This document shows, piece after piece, positions 1-5,908 of a stretch of 10,603 nucleotides of DNA. The stretch's first letter is position 1. Every line of letters begins with the position of its first letter. The translations under genes and the position numbers were made by a program. The stretch comes from an uncultured Methanobrevibacter sp. (GTDB lineage Archaea > Methanobacteriota > Methanobacteria > Methanobacteriales > Methanobacteriaceae): contig CACZNW010000174.1 in the NCBI GenBank assembly GCA_902782595.1, positions 1-10,603 of the forward strand. The letters are read 5' to 3'. The notes below the pieces were generated by a model. The model saw nothing but the letters and a program-made list of their open reading frames with translations. It searched no databases and was not told the DNA's origin.

Positions 1-284
1 GCATCAGTATGAAATAGGACAGTGCCAATTTTTTTGATTTAGTATGAAAAAAACTTTCACTCCAACTCTTTATTAAATTTAACTATTTTTAAATAGAATT
101 AAAAATTCAAAACTAACTTTCATCAAAAAATTTCAAATCAACAAAGTTTTTGAAAGAGTCTTTGAACGAGATTGCAAAAGTATAATATGTAATGAACTAC
201 TATAATTATAGTACAGAGAGAATGTAAATTATAGATAATATTTTGTATTATGTTGTAAATAATATTCAATAAGGAGTTTTTAAT
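1..284. other. AT-rich intergenic region upstream of the first gene
   Basis: This stretch is strongly AT-rich and broken by stops in all frames. The longest ATG-started readings found are about ten codons and lack ribosome binding sites. It probably holds the 3' end of an upstream transcript, with T-runs near bases 29-35, and the promoter of the gene at 285. A possible archaeal box A (TATAATAT, about 181-188) is preceded by an A-rich element, and the palindrome at 198-213 follows it. There is no GC-rich island of the kind structured RNAs form in AT-rich archaeal genomes. Confidence 0.5.
198..213. promoter_or_regulatory. 16-bp perfect palindrome, possible operator
   Basis: TACTATAATTATAGTA equals its own reverse complement. 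It lies about 70 bases upstream of the start codon at 285 and just downstream of a possible TATA box (181-188). It would therefore sit near the transcription start, where an archaeal repressor could block polymerase. AT-rich DNA makes such palindromes by chance fairly often, so function is unproven. Confidence 0.3.
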
Positions 285-638
285 ATGGGATTATTTGATT
301 TTTTGAAAAAGGATAAAAAACCAAAATCCAGCACTGGATTGAATACAGGAAATTATTGGATTGATAATGTGGATAATCTCCCTATAGAGGGCATTGCAAA
401 TAATCGTGATGAGGCTTCCCTTAAAAACATTCTTAAAAACGATTCAAATATTCACCGCCGTACTTTTGCATTGGCGATTCTATGGAATATAATCGATAAG
501 GACCACGACCAGTTCAGTGAATATTTTGCCGAGCTTGCAGTTGAACTTGGTTTGACTATGAGTGATGTGGAAAAGATTATGGATGACTATATTGATTTCC
601 AGAAAGCTTTACATGTAATTAAGAAAGTATTGGAATAA
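285..638 (+). CDS. Small hypothetical protein, 117 aa
   Basis: I do not recognise a family. The ATG is preceded by AAGGAG at 271-276 with 8 bases of spacing, so the start is well supported. The protein opens with a short amphipathic, Lys-rich segment (MGLFDFLKKDKK). A probably unstructured linker with Trp25 follows (about residues 12-35), then a predicted all-helical, acidic C-terminus (about 40-117) that contains a hydrophobic helix around residues 60-70. There is no signal peptide and no membrane segment. The MGLxDxxKK opening is shared with the larger helical protein at 9440, but the similarity elsewhere is too weak to call homology. A run of eight T follows the stop, suggesting it is transcribed alone. 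Confidence is high that it is a gene and nil for function. Confidence 0.75.
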   Translation: MGLFDFLKKDKKPKSSTGLNTGNYWIDNVDNLPIEGIANNRDEASLKNILKNDSNIHRRTFALAILWNIIDKDHDQFSEYFAELAVELGLTMSDVEKIMDDYIDFQKALHVIKKVLE

Positions 639-658
639 TATAATTCAATACTTCAATA

Positions 659-677
659 TTTTTTTTCAACCGTTTTT
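659..677 (+). terminator. Oligo-T archaeal-type terminator
   Basis: T8 (659-666) and T5 (673-677) lie about 20 bases after the stop codon of the gene at 285. Archaeal RNA polymerase terminates at T-runs without a hairpin, which fits. No stem-loop is visible. The run sits immediately upstream of the ribosome binding site of the next gene, so any promoter for that gene would have to overlap this segment or lie within the preceding gene. Confidence 0.4.
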
Positions 678-690
678 CAGGGTGATGATT

Positions 691-1440
691 ATGAAGGTGC
701 AAATCCTAAAACAGCTTGATAAAATAGAAAAGGAAAAAGATATAACTGTTTTATATGCCTGTGAATCCGGTTCAAGGGTATGGGGATTTGACAACAGCAA
801 AAGCGATTATGACATACGATTTATATTTAAGAGAAATAATCTTAAGGATTATCTGACATTATCCGATAGGGACGATGTAGTTGAGGTAATGTGCGGAAAC
901 CTTGATATTGTGGGATGGGATGTAAAAAAAGCATTGTTTTTACACTACGGCAGCAACCCTAATCTTCGTGAATGGTTAAAAAGTCCTGTTGTATATGTTG
1001 ATTTCAGGCAAGATATTTTTAAAGACCTGCCGGATTTCGACAATGCCATTCTGAAATATCACTACCTAAACATTGCAAACAACAACTGGAGACGCCTATC
1101 CGGTATGGAATCTGGATTATCAGAGAAAACTGTAAAACTCTACCTGCACATTATCCGGTGCATATTGACCTGGATGGTAATCAACGACAAAAACAGTCCC
1201 TCAGTAAATATATATGGCCTCCTAAAGCAGGTAAACGGACTGGACAGTGAAATTATCAGAAATATTGAAGGGCTTATGGAATATTACAAAAACGGCTGCA
1301 GGGGAGATTTCAATCTGGAAACTGCTGATTCATGGATAGGTGACTGTTTGAAAACGATGAAAATGGATTTTCCTAAAAAGGGGAAAACCCCTGATTTAGA
1401 GATGTATGATGAGAGATTTTTCAGGATAGTAACGGGGTAA
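691..1440 (+). CDS. RlaP/YcgL-type DNA polymerase beta superfamily nucleotidyltransferase, copy 1
   Basis: This is a 249-aa predicted nucleotidyltransferase of the COG3541 / PF10127 type (YcgL; RlaP, linked to RNA-repair gene neighbourhoods in comparative genomics). Visible motifs are Gly27-Ser28-Arg29, then Ser38-Asp39-Tyr40-Asp41-Ile-Arg43, which carries the two metal-binding aspartates. Asp72 and Trp76-Asp77 could supply the third acidic residue. The conserved block with SNPNLREWLKSP follows at about 89-100. The second half is helical. I chose the ATG at 691, not the GTG at 682. GGTGAT at 681-686 is the ribosome binding site, which the GTG would overlap, and the paralogue at 5111 aligns residue for residue from this ATG. 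The substrate is unknown; nucleotidyl transfer to RNA is the family hypothesis. It may be transcribed with the next two genes. Confidence 0.85.
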   Translation: MKVQILKQLDKIEKEKDITVLYACESGSRVWGFDNSKSDYDIRFIFKRNNLKDYLTLSDRDDVVEVMCGNLDIVGWDVKKALFLHYGSNPNLREWLKSPVVYVDFRQDIFKDLPDFDNAILKYHYLNIANNNWRRLSGMESGLSEKTVKLYLHIIRCILTWMVINDKNSPSVNIYGLLKQVNGLDSEIIRNIEGLMEYYKNGCRGDFNLETADSWIGDCLKTMKMDFPKKGKTPDLEMYDERFFRIVTG

Positions 1441-1486
1441 AATTGAAAATCTTTTTTAACTTTCAGTACTAAAAATATAATTATAT

Positions 1487-1492
1487 GGTGAT
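1487..1492 (+). promoter_or_regulatory. Ribosome binding site that decides the start of the HEAT-like gene
   Basis: GGTGAT is directly followed by two consecutive ATG codons (1493 and 1496). The first abuts the site with no spacing and the second leaves three bases. GGTGATGATT-ATG before the RlaP gene leaves four. The second ATG is therefore preferred; it gives a protein beginning MEFDE. Confidence 0.5.
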
Positions 1493-1495
1493 ATG

Positions 1496-1993
1496 ATGGA
1501 ATTTGATGAAAGACGTATCGATTTGGTTAAAACTTCTATTAAAAACGTAAGTTCCGGTCAAAAAATCATTTCAAAATCATTGGACTATAAGATTCATGTT
1601 CACTGGCCAAAGGAAGATGAATATCTGGGAAATGAATCCATTCTGGATCATATGACCTGTGATGACGCTAATTGGTTTTATGAAAATGATGGAATAATGG
1701 TTGTTGAGCGTGAAATACCAAAAGAGGATTATGAACTTGAAGACTTGGAAAATTTAGAGGACAATATAAAAACAGAAAAAGTCAAGGTCGTTAAACTTAA
1801 AGTTCACACAAGAAAAGATGAAGGTCCATTAATTGACCTGGCCAGAAATAACCCTGAACCTCATGTCAGAATAGCTGCAATTAAGAAAATAGAAAACAGC
1901 AGTGTCTTATGCACCATACTTTCTGATGAATCCGAAGAAAAAAGCGTAAAGCAGGCATGTCTGGACAGGTTAAGTGAACTCTACATTGAATGA
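1496..1993 (+). CDS. Hypothetical protein with HEAT-like C-terminal repeats
   Basis: About 165 aa, with no signal peptide or membrane segment. Residues 1-105 are acidic and mixed alpha/beta with no family I can name; they include a WPKEDEY stretch and an acidic run rich in Glu, Asp and Leu. The C-terminal part (about 108-163) reads like one and a half HEAT repeats: a helix with ARNNPEPHVRIAAIKKI, then an SVLCTIL turn, then VKQACLDRLSEL. Such solenoids usually bind other proteins. The gene ends at the TGA at 1991-1993. The downstream Hsp70-like reading frame begins at or within 33 bases of this stop, so the two are almost certainly co-transcribed and perhaps translationally coupled. The protein could serve as an adaptor or partner of the Hsp70-like ATPase; that is inference from position only. 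Confidence 0.75.
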   Translation: MEFDERRIDLVKTSIKNVSSGQKIISKSLDYKIHVHWPKEDEYLGNESILDHMTCDDANWFYENDGIMVVEREIPKEDYELEDLENLEDNIKTEKVKVVKLKVHTRKDEGPLIDLARNNPEPHVRIAAIKKIENSSVLCTILSDESEEKSVKQACLDRLSELYIE

Positions 1994-2025
1994 CTATCCT
2001 GCAGTCCATTGAGGAAGTGCTGATT

Positions 2026-3144
2026 ATGGAATTTAGCGAAACAATTGATTATGGTATTCATTTGGGTATCACAAAGAATTTCATTGCCAAGGCCGAGGGA
2101 AACGGAACCGTAGTAATCCCCAATATCCTCAACAATAAGAACTTTATAAGTTCAGCTGTATACATTAACATGAATGGTAAGAAATTCATTGGAGATAAGG
2201 CTTTAAATAAGATGGCCGCTGATCCTAGAAACGGTTTTTCAGAGTTTAAGCTAAAAATGGGTTCTGATTATGTATACGAATTTGAAGCAACAGGAATAAA
2301 AATGACTCCGGCAGAATTGTCTTCTGAAATTCTTAAAAACTTAAGGTTAACTGTCCGGCAAAAATATCAAAAAGATTTGAGGGCTGCAGTAATTACCGTG
2401 CCTTCTGACTTCAATATTTCTCAAACAAAAGCCACAAATGAAGCTGCAAAACTTGCCGGTTTTGAAGAAGTGGTTCTTCTGCAGGAACCTGTTGCAGCGG
2501 CGATGGCCTATGGATTTGACACTTCAGATGAAAACGAAACATGGTTAATATATGATTTTGGCGAATCCACATTTGACGTTTCAGTCGTGAAAAAATACGG
2601 GGATGACATAATGAACATTAACAGCGTCGCCGACGGATATCTGGGAGGCAAACTCATTGACTGGGACATTGTCGATAAAATATTTGCTCCTGCCGTAATT
2701 AATGACATTGCCGGAATGAATGACTTTAACCGTCGAAATGTTTCATACCTCAAACAGTTCGCTAAACTCAAAAAAGCAGCAGAAAACGCAAAAATCGAAT
2801 TGTCAAATGAAAAATTAACAGAGATTGAAATAGAAAACTTCACAATAACTCCAGATGGTGAATTTCATGATTTTGAATATGGTATGACTAGGAAAGAGTT
2901 GGACGAAATCATGAAAACCTATGTTGACCGTACCATCACTCACTGTAAAAAGGCATTAGACGAAGTTGGCTTAACTTCAGGTGATGTTACCCGAATCATT
3001 CTTGCAGGAAGTTCAACCTTAAGCCCCTACATCCATGAAAGACTAAAAGAGGAATTCAATATAACTCCTGATTATTCAATTGATCCTCAAACGGTCATTG
3101 TAAGGGGAGCGGCAGTTTTTGCCGGCCAAAAAAGATGCGGGTAA
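2026..3144 (+). CDS. Stand-alone Hsp70/actin-fold ATPase domain with altered nucleotide-site residues
   Basis: The 372 residues cover exactly an Hsp70 nucleotide-binding domain and stop after the GAAVFAG block, so the substrate-binding domain and lid are absent. In order: phosphate-1-like loop YGIHLGITK (9-17); the K75/K77 region; the connect-1 motif EPVAAAMAYG with Glu154; phosphate-2-like DFGESTFDVS from Asp177; the adenosine motif LAGSSTLSP (326-334). Three key positions are altered. His12 replaces the catalytic-site Asp of DLGTT, Glu-Ser replaces Gly-Gly in phosphate-2, and Leu332 replaces the Arg that stacks on adenine. It may bind nucleotide without normal hydrolysis, or have become a structural or regulatory protein. 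The start is uncertain. ATG 2026 matches the family N-terminus and has GAGG at 2011. ATG 1990 would overlap the preceding stop (ATGA) and add 12 residues. This is not a canonical chaperone DnaK. Confidence 0.85.
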   Translation: MEFSETIDYGIHLGITKNFIAKAEGNGTVVIPNILNNKNFISSAVYINMNGKKFIGDKALNKMAADPRNGFSEFKLKMGSDYVYEFEATGIKMTPAELSSEILKNLRLTVRQKYQKDLRAAVITVPSDFNISQTKATNEAAKLAGFEEVVLLQEPVAAAMAYGFDTSDENETWLIYDFGESTFDVSVVKKYGDDIMNINSVADGYLGGKLIDWDIVDKIFAPAVINDIAGMNDFNRRNVSYLKQFAKLKKAAENAKIELSNEKLTEIEIENFTITPDGEFHDFEYGMTRKELDEIMKTYVDRTITHCKKALDEVGLTSGDVTRIILAGSSTLSPYIHERLKEEFNITPDYSIDPQTVIVRGAAVFAGQKRCG

Positions 3145-3152
3145 ACAGTTTT

Positions 3153-3177
3153 TCATGAAACATCTCATATTTCATGA
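3153..3177. terminator. Stem-loop between convergent genes
   Basis: TCATGAAA (3153-3160) pairs perfectly with TTTCATGA (3170-3177) around a nine-base loop. It fills most of the 33 bases between the stop codons of the Hsp70-like gene and glmS. A short T-run (3149-3153) precedes it. It could act as a two-way transcription barrier or as an mRNA end structure; archaeal termination does not require a hairpin, so the role is uncertain. Confidence 0.35.
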
Positions 3178-4956
3178 TTAAACCGTAATCACCTTTGACA
3201 GGTTTCTTGGCTTGTCCGGATTATATCCCATTGCCAGTGTCACGTAATATGAAATTAACTGCAGGGGAACTATATAAACCAGCGGAGCTATCATATCATC
3301 AACTTCGGGGTTTATTTCAAAAAAGATTTCCGAATTTTCTCTTATTTTATCATCACCCTCTGCACCAACACTTATGACAACTGCTCCTCGTGCTTCAACC
3401 TCCTTTAAATTGGTCATGGTTTTTGTATAATCCTCTCCTGGAGGTATTATTACAAAAACAGGTACGGTTTCATCAATCAATGCCAGAGGACCGTGCTTCA
3501 ACTCTCCTGCAGCATATCCTTCGGCATGAATGTATGTGATTTCTTTCAGTTTGAGAGCCCCTTCCAGTGCAGTGGGATATGAAAAACCCCGTCCCAGATA
3601 AAATGCATGCCCTTTGAAGTCATAACTTTCACACAGCTTTCTTATATCCTCTCTTTTTTTGGTTATCTCATCAATGTATGCCGGAACTTTGTATAATTTA
3701 TCAATCACCTCATCGTTTTCAGCCAGCAATCCCGCAAACAAATAGATTGCGGTAAGCTGTGCAACATATGTTTTTGTTGCAGCCACTCCGATTTCAGGAC
3801 CTGCCTGAGTTTGAATAACATACTCCGCTTCCTCACTCATTGCCGAACCTGCAACATTCACTATTGCCAGTGTTTTTGATGTTTTATTGGCCTCTTTTAA
3901 AGCCATTCGTGAATCATATGTTTCACCTGACTGTGATATGAAAATCACCAGAGTATTTTCATCCCAGGTTTTTGCCGTGTATCTGAATTCAGATGCAATT
4001 ACAACGTCACAGGCAATTCCCACCAGTGATTCAATCAGGTATTTTCCGGTTATTGACGCATGATAGGATGTTCCGCACGCTACAAAGCAGATTCTTTTAA
4101 CATCTCCAATTTCTCCGATGATTTTCTCGATTGATGCTTTTTGTATCAGAGTGTTTTTAACGGCACATGACTGCTCCACGATTTCCTTTATCATAAAATG
4201 CTTATAACCTTCCTTTTTAGCCATTTCAGGTGTCCAGTCAATATATTTTGACTTCCATTCTATTTCTTCACCCTTTTCATCAAGAATTCTGATGCCCTTA
4301 CGGGTAAGTATTGCAGTTTCACCATCTTTCAGCCTTATAATATTTCGGGCATATTCAAGCACTGCAGGAGTGTCTGATGCAGCGAAATATCCCTTCTCGC
4401 CATAGGCAATGATTAACGGTGAATATTTTCTCACCGCCATCAGTTTGTCTGGTTCAGCTTTTGATATTGCAGCAATTGCATAAGATCCTCTGATTCTGGT
4501 TGTGCATTTTCCAAGAGCCTCCTCTAAATTCAATCCTTCATCCATGAACTTTTTAATCAGATGAGGTATGACTTCGGTATCAGTTGATGACCTGAACGTG
4601 TGGCCCTCTTTTATCAGTTCAGCCTTCAGTTCGCTGTAGTTTTCCAGGGTTCCGTTGTGAACAACGGCCACGCTTCCTGTGTCATCCAGATGAGGATGGG
4701 CATTTTCATCGGTGGGTTTTCCGGCCGATGCCCATCTTGTATGGGCAATTCCGAAACTGCCATCCATATCTTTAAGATTTAATTTAGCATCAACGCTTTC
4801 GATACCTCCCCTTGCTTTTTTAACTTCTATTTCACCGTTAAAGGTGGCCATTCCAATGGAATCGTATCCTCTGTATTCAAGCATGGATATGCAGTTAAAA
4901 AGGACAGGTGCCGCTTTTTCGTTTTCTTTCAATATGCATCCAACTATTCCGCACAT
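3178..4956 (-). CDS. glmS: Glutamine--fructose-6-phosphate aminotransferase (isomerizing)
   Basis: GlmS converts fructose 6-phosphate and glutamine to glucosamine 6-phosphate and glutamate. This is the first committed step toward UDP-GlcNAc, needed in this lineage for pseudomurein and glycans. The protein is cytosolic and full length at 592 aa. The N-terminal class-II glutaminase domain spans about 1-215. It has the nucleophile Cys2 (exposed after Met removal), AHTRW (71-75), DENAHPH (83-89), VVHNG (98-102) and STDTEVIPHL (124-133). The two SIS isomerase domains are at about 286-420 (ACGTS 293-297, SQSGET 341-346) and 450-585 (HAEGYAAGELKHGP, 477-490). The C-terminus carries DKPRNLSKVITV. No key residue is missing. 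GAGGTGAT lies six bases upstream of the ATG, and a possible TATA box lies about 50 bases upstream. No glmS ribozyme-like element is apparent in the short leader. It is a lone housekeeping gene amid accessory genes. Confidence 0.98.
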   Translation of the reverse strand: MCGIVGCILKENEKAAPVLFNCISMLEYRGYDSIGMATFNGEIEVKKARGGIESVDAKLNLKDMDGSFGIAHTRWASAGKPTDENAHPHLDDTGSVAVVHNGTLENYSELKAELIKEGHTFRSSTDTEVIPHLIKKFMDEGLNLEEALGKCTTRIRGSYAIAAISKAEPDKLMAVRKYSPLIIAYGEKGYFAASDTPAVLEYARNIIRLKDGETAILTRKGIRILDEKGEEIEWKSKYIDWTPEMAKKEGYKHFMIKEIVEQSCAVKNTLIQKASIEKIIGEIGDVKRICFVACGTSYHASITGKYLIESLVGIACDVVIASEFRYTAKTWDENTLVIFISQSGETYDSRMALKEANKTSKTLAIVNVAGSAMSEEAEYVIQTQAGPEIGVAATKTYVAQLTAIYLFAGLLAENDEVIDKLYKVPAYIDEITKKREDIRKLCESYDFKGHAFYLGRGFSYPTALEGALKLKEITYIHAEGYAAGELKHGPLALIDETVPVFVIIPPGEDYTKTMTNLKEVEARGAVVISVGAEGDDKIRENSEIFFEINPEVDDMIAPLVYIVPLQLISYYVTLAMGYNPDKPRNLSKVITV

Positions 4957-5006
4957 TATTCAATCACCTCTGTTTTTAATTTCATGTTTATCTGTTGTTT
5001 TTAATG

Positions 5007-5014
5007 TGTATAAA
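5007..5014 (-). promoter_or_regulatory. Putative TATA box (box A) of glmS
   Basis: Read on the minus strand the sequence is TTTATACA, close to the archaeal box A consensus. It lies about 50 bases upstream of the glmS ATG. Transcription starting about 25 bases downstream would give a short leader of about 27 bases that still contains the GAGGTGAT ribosome binding site (4963-4970). Confidence 0.4.
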
Positions 5015-5039
5015 TTGAACAAATATTTTACTTTATCCA

Positions 5040-5049
5040 TAAAGCTTTA
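5040..5049. promoter_or_regulatory. Short palindrome TAAAGCTTTA in the glmS / RlaP-2 divergent region
   Basis: A ten-base perfect palindrome whose TAAAGC half-site recurs in the larger palindrome eight bases downstream (5058-5075). It may be part of a composite operator between two divergent genes. On its own it is too short to be persuasive. Confidence 0.25.
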
Positions 5050-5057
5050 ATTTTAAC

Positions 5058-5075
5058 CTAAAGCATTTGCTTTAG
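5058..5075. promoter_or_regulatory. Palindrome CTAAAGCA-TT-TGCTTTAG, possible operator
   Basis: Two perfect 8-base arms are separated by TT. The site lies 35 bases upstream of the second RlaP-type gene, directly before an AT-rich stretch (5076-5086) that could be its box A. It is also upstream of the glmS TATA candidate on the other strand. The same AAAGCA...TGCTTT arms recur at 8209-8222, so it may be the site of a shared DNA-binding regulator. A hairpin is possible, but no obvious transcript end lies here. Confidence 0.4.
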
Positions 5076-5110
5076 TTAATTTAATAAGGTTCAATGATAT
5101 AATTTCTAAT

Positions 5111-5866
5111 ATGCATGAAATGATTTTGGAGAAACTCAGAAAAATTGAAAAAAGGCAAAATATTACTGTCCTTCTTGCTGTTGAAACCGGCTCAAGAGCA
5201 TGGGGATACGCCAATGACAATTCGGATTATGACATCTGTTTTATGTATAAACAGAATGACATTTCCAGATATCTTGTACTGGATAAATATAAGGACGTTT
5301 ACAGCGAAAATGGTGGAATGTTTGATTTTACAGGATGGGACGTTAAAAAGGCATTATATCTCCACTTCAAAAGCAATCCCAATATGAGGGAATGGATCAT
5401 TTCTCCGGTAAAATACATTCCGGACGAGACAGGAATCTTTAAGGATTTGCCGGATTTCAATCCTAAAATACTGAAACCCCATTATTTCGGACTTGCCAGT
5501 AAAACAAACAAAAAATACATTGAAGGCAGTGATTTAAGGGATGTTAAAATTGTTAAAAAAACGCTGTATGTAATCAGATGCACACTTGCCTGGCAGTTAA
5601 TCGACAGGGGAATGCTTCCTCCGGTAGATTTTGATGAGCTAATCAAGTTAAATGAACTGGAAAGTGAGTTAAAGGAAGCAATTTTAAATTTAAAAGAATC
5701 CTATTCACATCTGACTATTGACAATGTTTCGAAGGAGGATTGGAATTTAATTCATTTATGGATAAACGATTCCCTTGACAAATTTTCAATTGATAAAATA
5801 GAATCTTCAAAACGCAGCATTGACGACTATAACCGTAGATTCCAGCAAATAATCGGTTTAATATAG
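5111..5866 (+). CDS. RlaP/YcgL-type nucleotidyltransferase, copy 2
   Basis: A 251-aa paralogue of the protein at 691, colinear from the start Met. By eye 38 of the first 77 residues are identical. It keeps GSR (27-29), Asp39 and Asp41 of SDYD, Asp72, GWD (75-77) and the SNPNMREWIISP block, so the catalytic core of a polymerase-beta-type nucleotidyltransferase is intact. One clear difference is Cys43 where copy 1 has Arg right after the second catalytic Asp (SDYDIC versus SDYDIR). No good ribosome binding site precedes the ATG. Only AAGG, 20 bases upstream, is present, and a possible box A around 5076-5086 suggests a leaderless or nearly leaderless mRNA. The palindrome at 5058-5075 may regulate it. 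The substrate is not known. Two diverged copies within 4 kb point to an old duplication with possible specialisation. Confidence 0.85.
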   Translation: MHEMILEKLRKIEKRQNITVLLAVETGSRAWGYANDNSDYDICFMYKQNDISRYLVLDKYKDVYSENGGMFDFTGWDVKKALYLHFKSNPNMREWIISPVKYIPDETGIFKDLPDFNPKILKPHYFGLASKTNKKYIEGSDLRDVKIVKKTLYVIRCTLAWQLIDRGMLPPVDFDELIKLNELESELKEAILNLKESYSHLTIDNVSKEDWNLIHLWINDSLDKFSIDKIESSKRSIDDYNRRFQQIIGLI

Positions 5867-5896
5867 TCCTTTTTAGGGATTCACAGCTATTAAATT

Positions 5897-5906
5897 GGGG
5901 GTGGTG
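5897..5906 (+). promoter_or_regulatory. Strong ribosome binding site of the beta-helix gene
   Basis: The G-rich segment GGGGGTGGTG precedes the ATG at 5909 and fixes this start. It matters because the start chosen excludes any signal peptide: the strong site argues that no longer, secreted form has been missed. Confidence 0.55.
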
Positions 5907-5908
5907 AA

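Noticed and set aside
2..37. Possible 3' end of an upstream gene (peptide HQYEIGQCQFF then stop)
   Set aside because: Only eleven codons in AT-rich DNA with no supporting context; not distinguishable from chance.
7..53. AGTATGAAA repeated at 7 and 42, and an inverted TTTTTTCATACT near 8963
   Set aside because: Matches of 9-12 bases are expected by chance many times in a window this AT-rich.
682..690. GTG start at 682 giving a longer RlaP-type protein
   Set aside because: It lies inside the GGTGAT ribosome binding site, and the paralogue aligns from the ATG at 691.
2508..2843. Open frame on the minus strand inside the Hsp70-like gene
   Set aside because: Ser/Phe-rich antisense shadow of a well-conserved domain; no ribosome binding site and no recognisable motif.
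4600..5050. Open frames on the plus strand over the glmS 5' end
   Set aside because: Antisense shadows of a conserved glmS reading frame with composition unlike the neighbouring proteins.
4957..5110. glmS ribozyme or riboswitch in the glmS leader
   Set aside because: The predicted leader is about 27 bases and AT-rich; there is no room or structure for a ribozyme, and such elements are known from bacteria.
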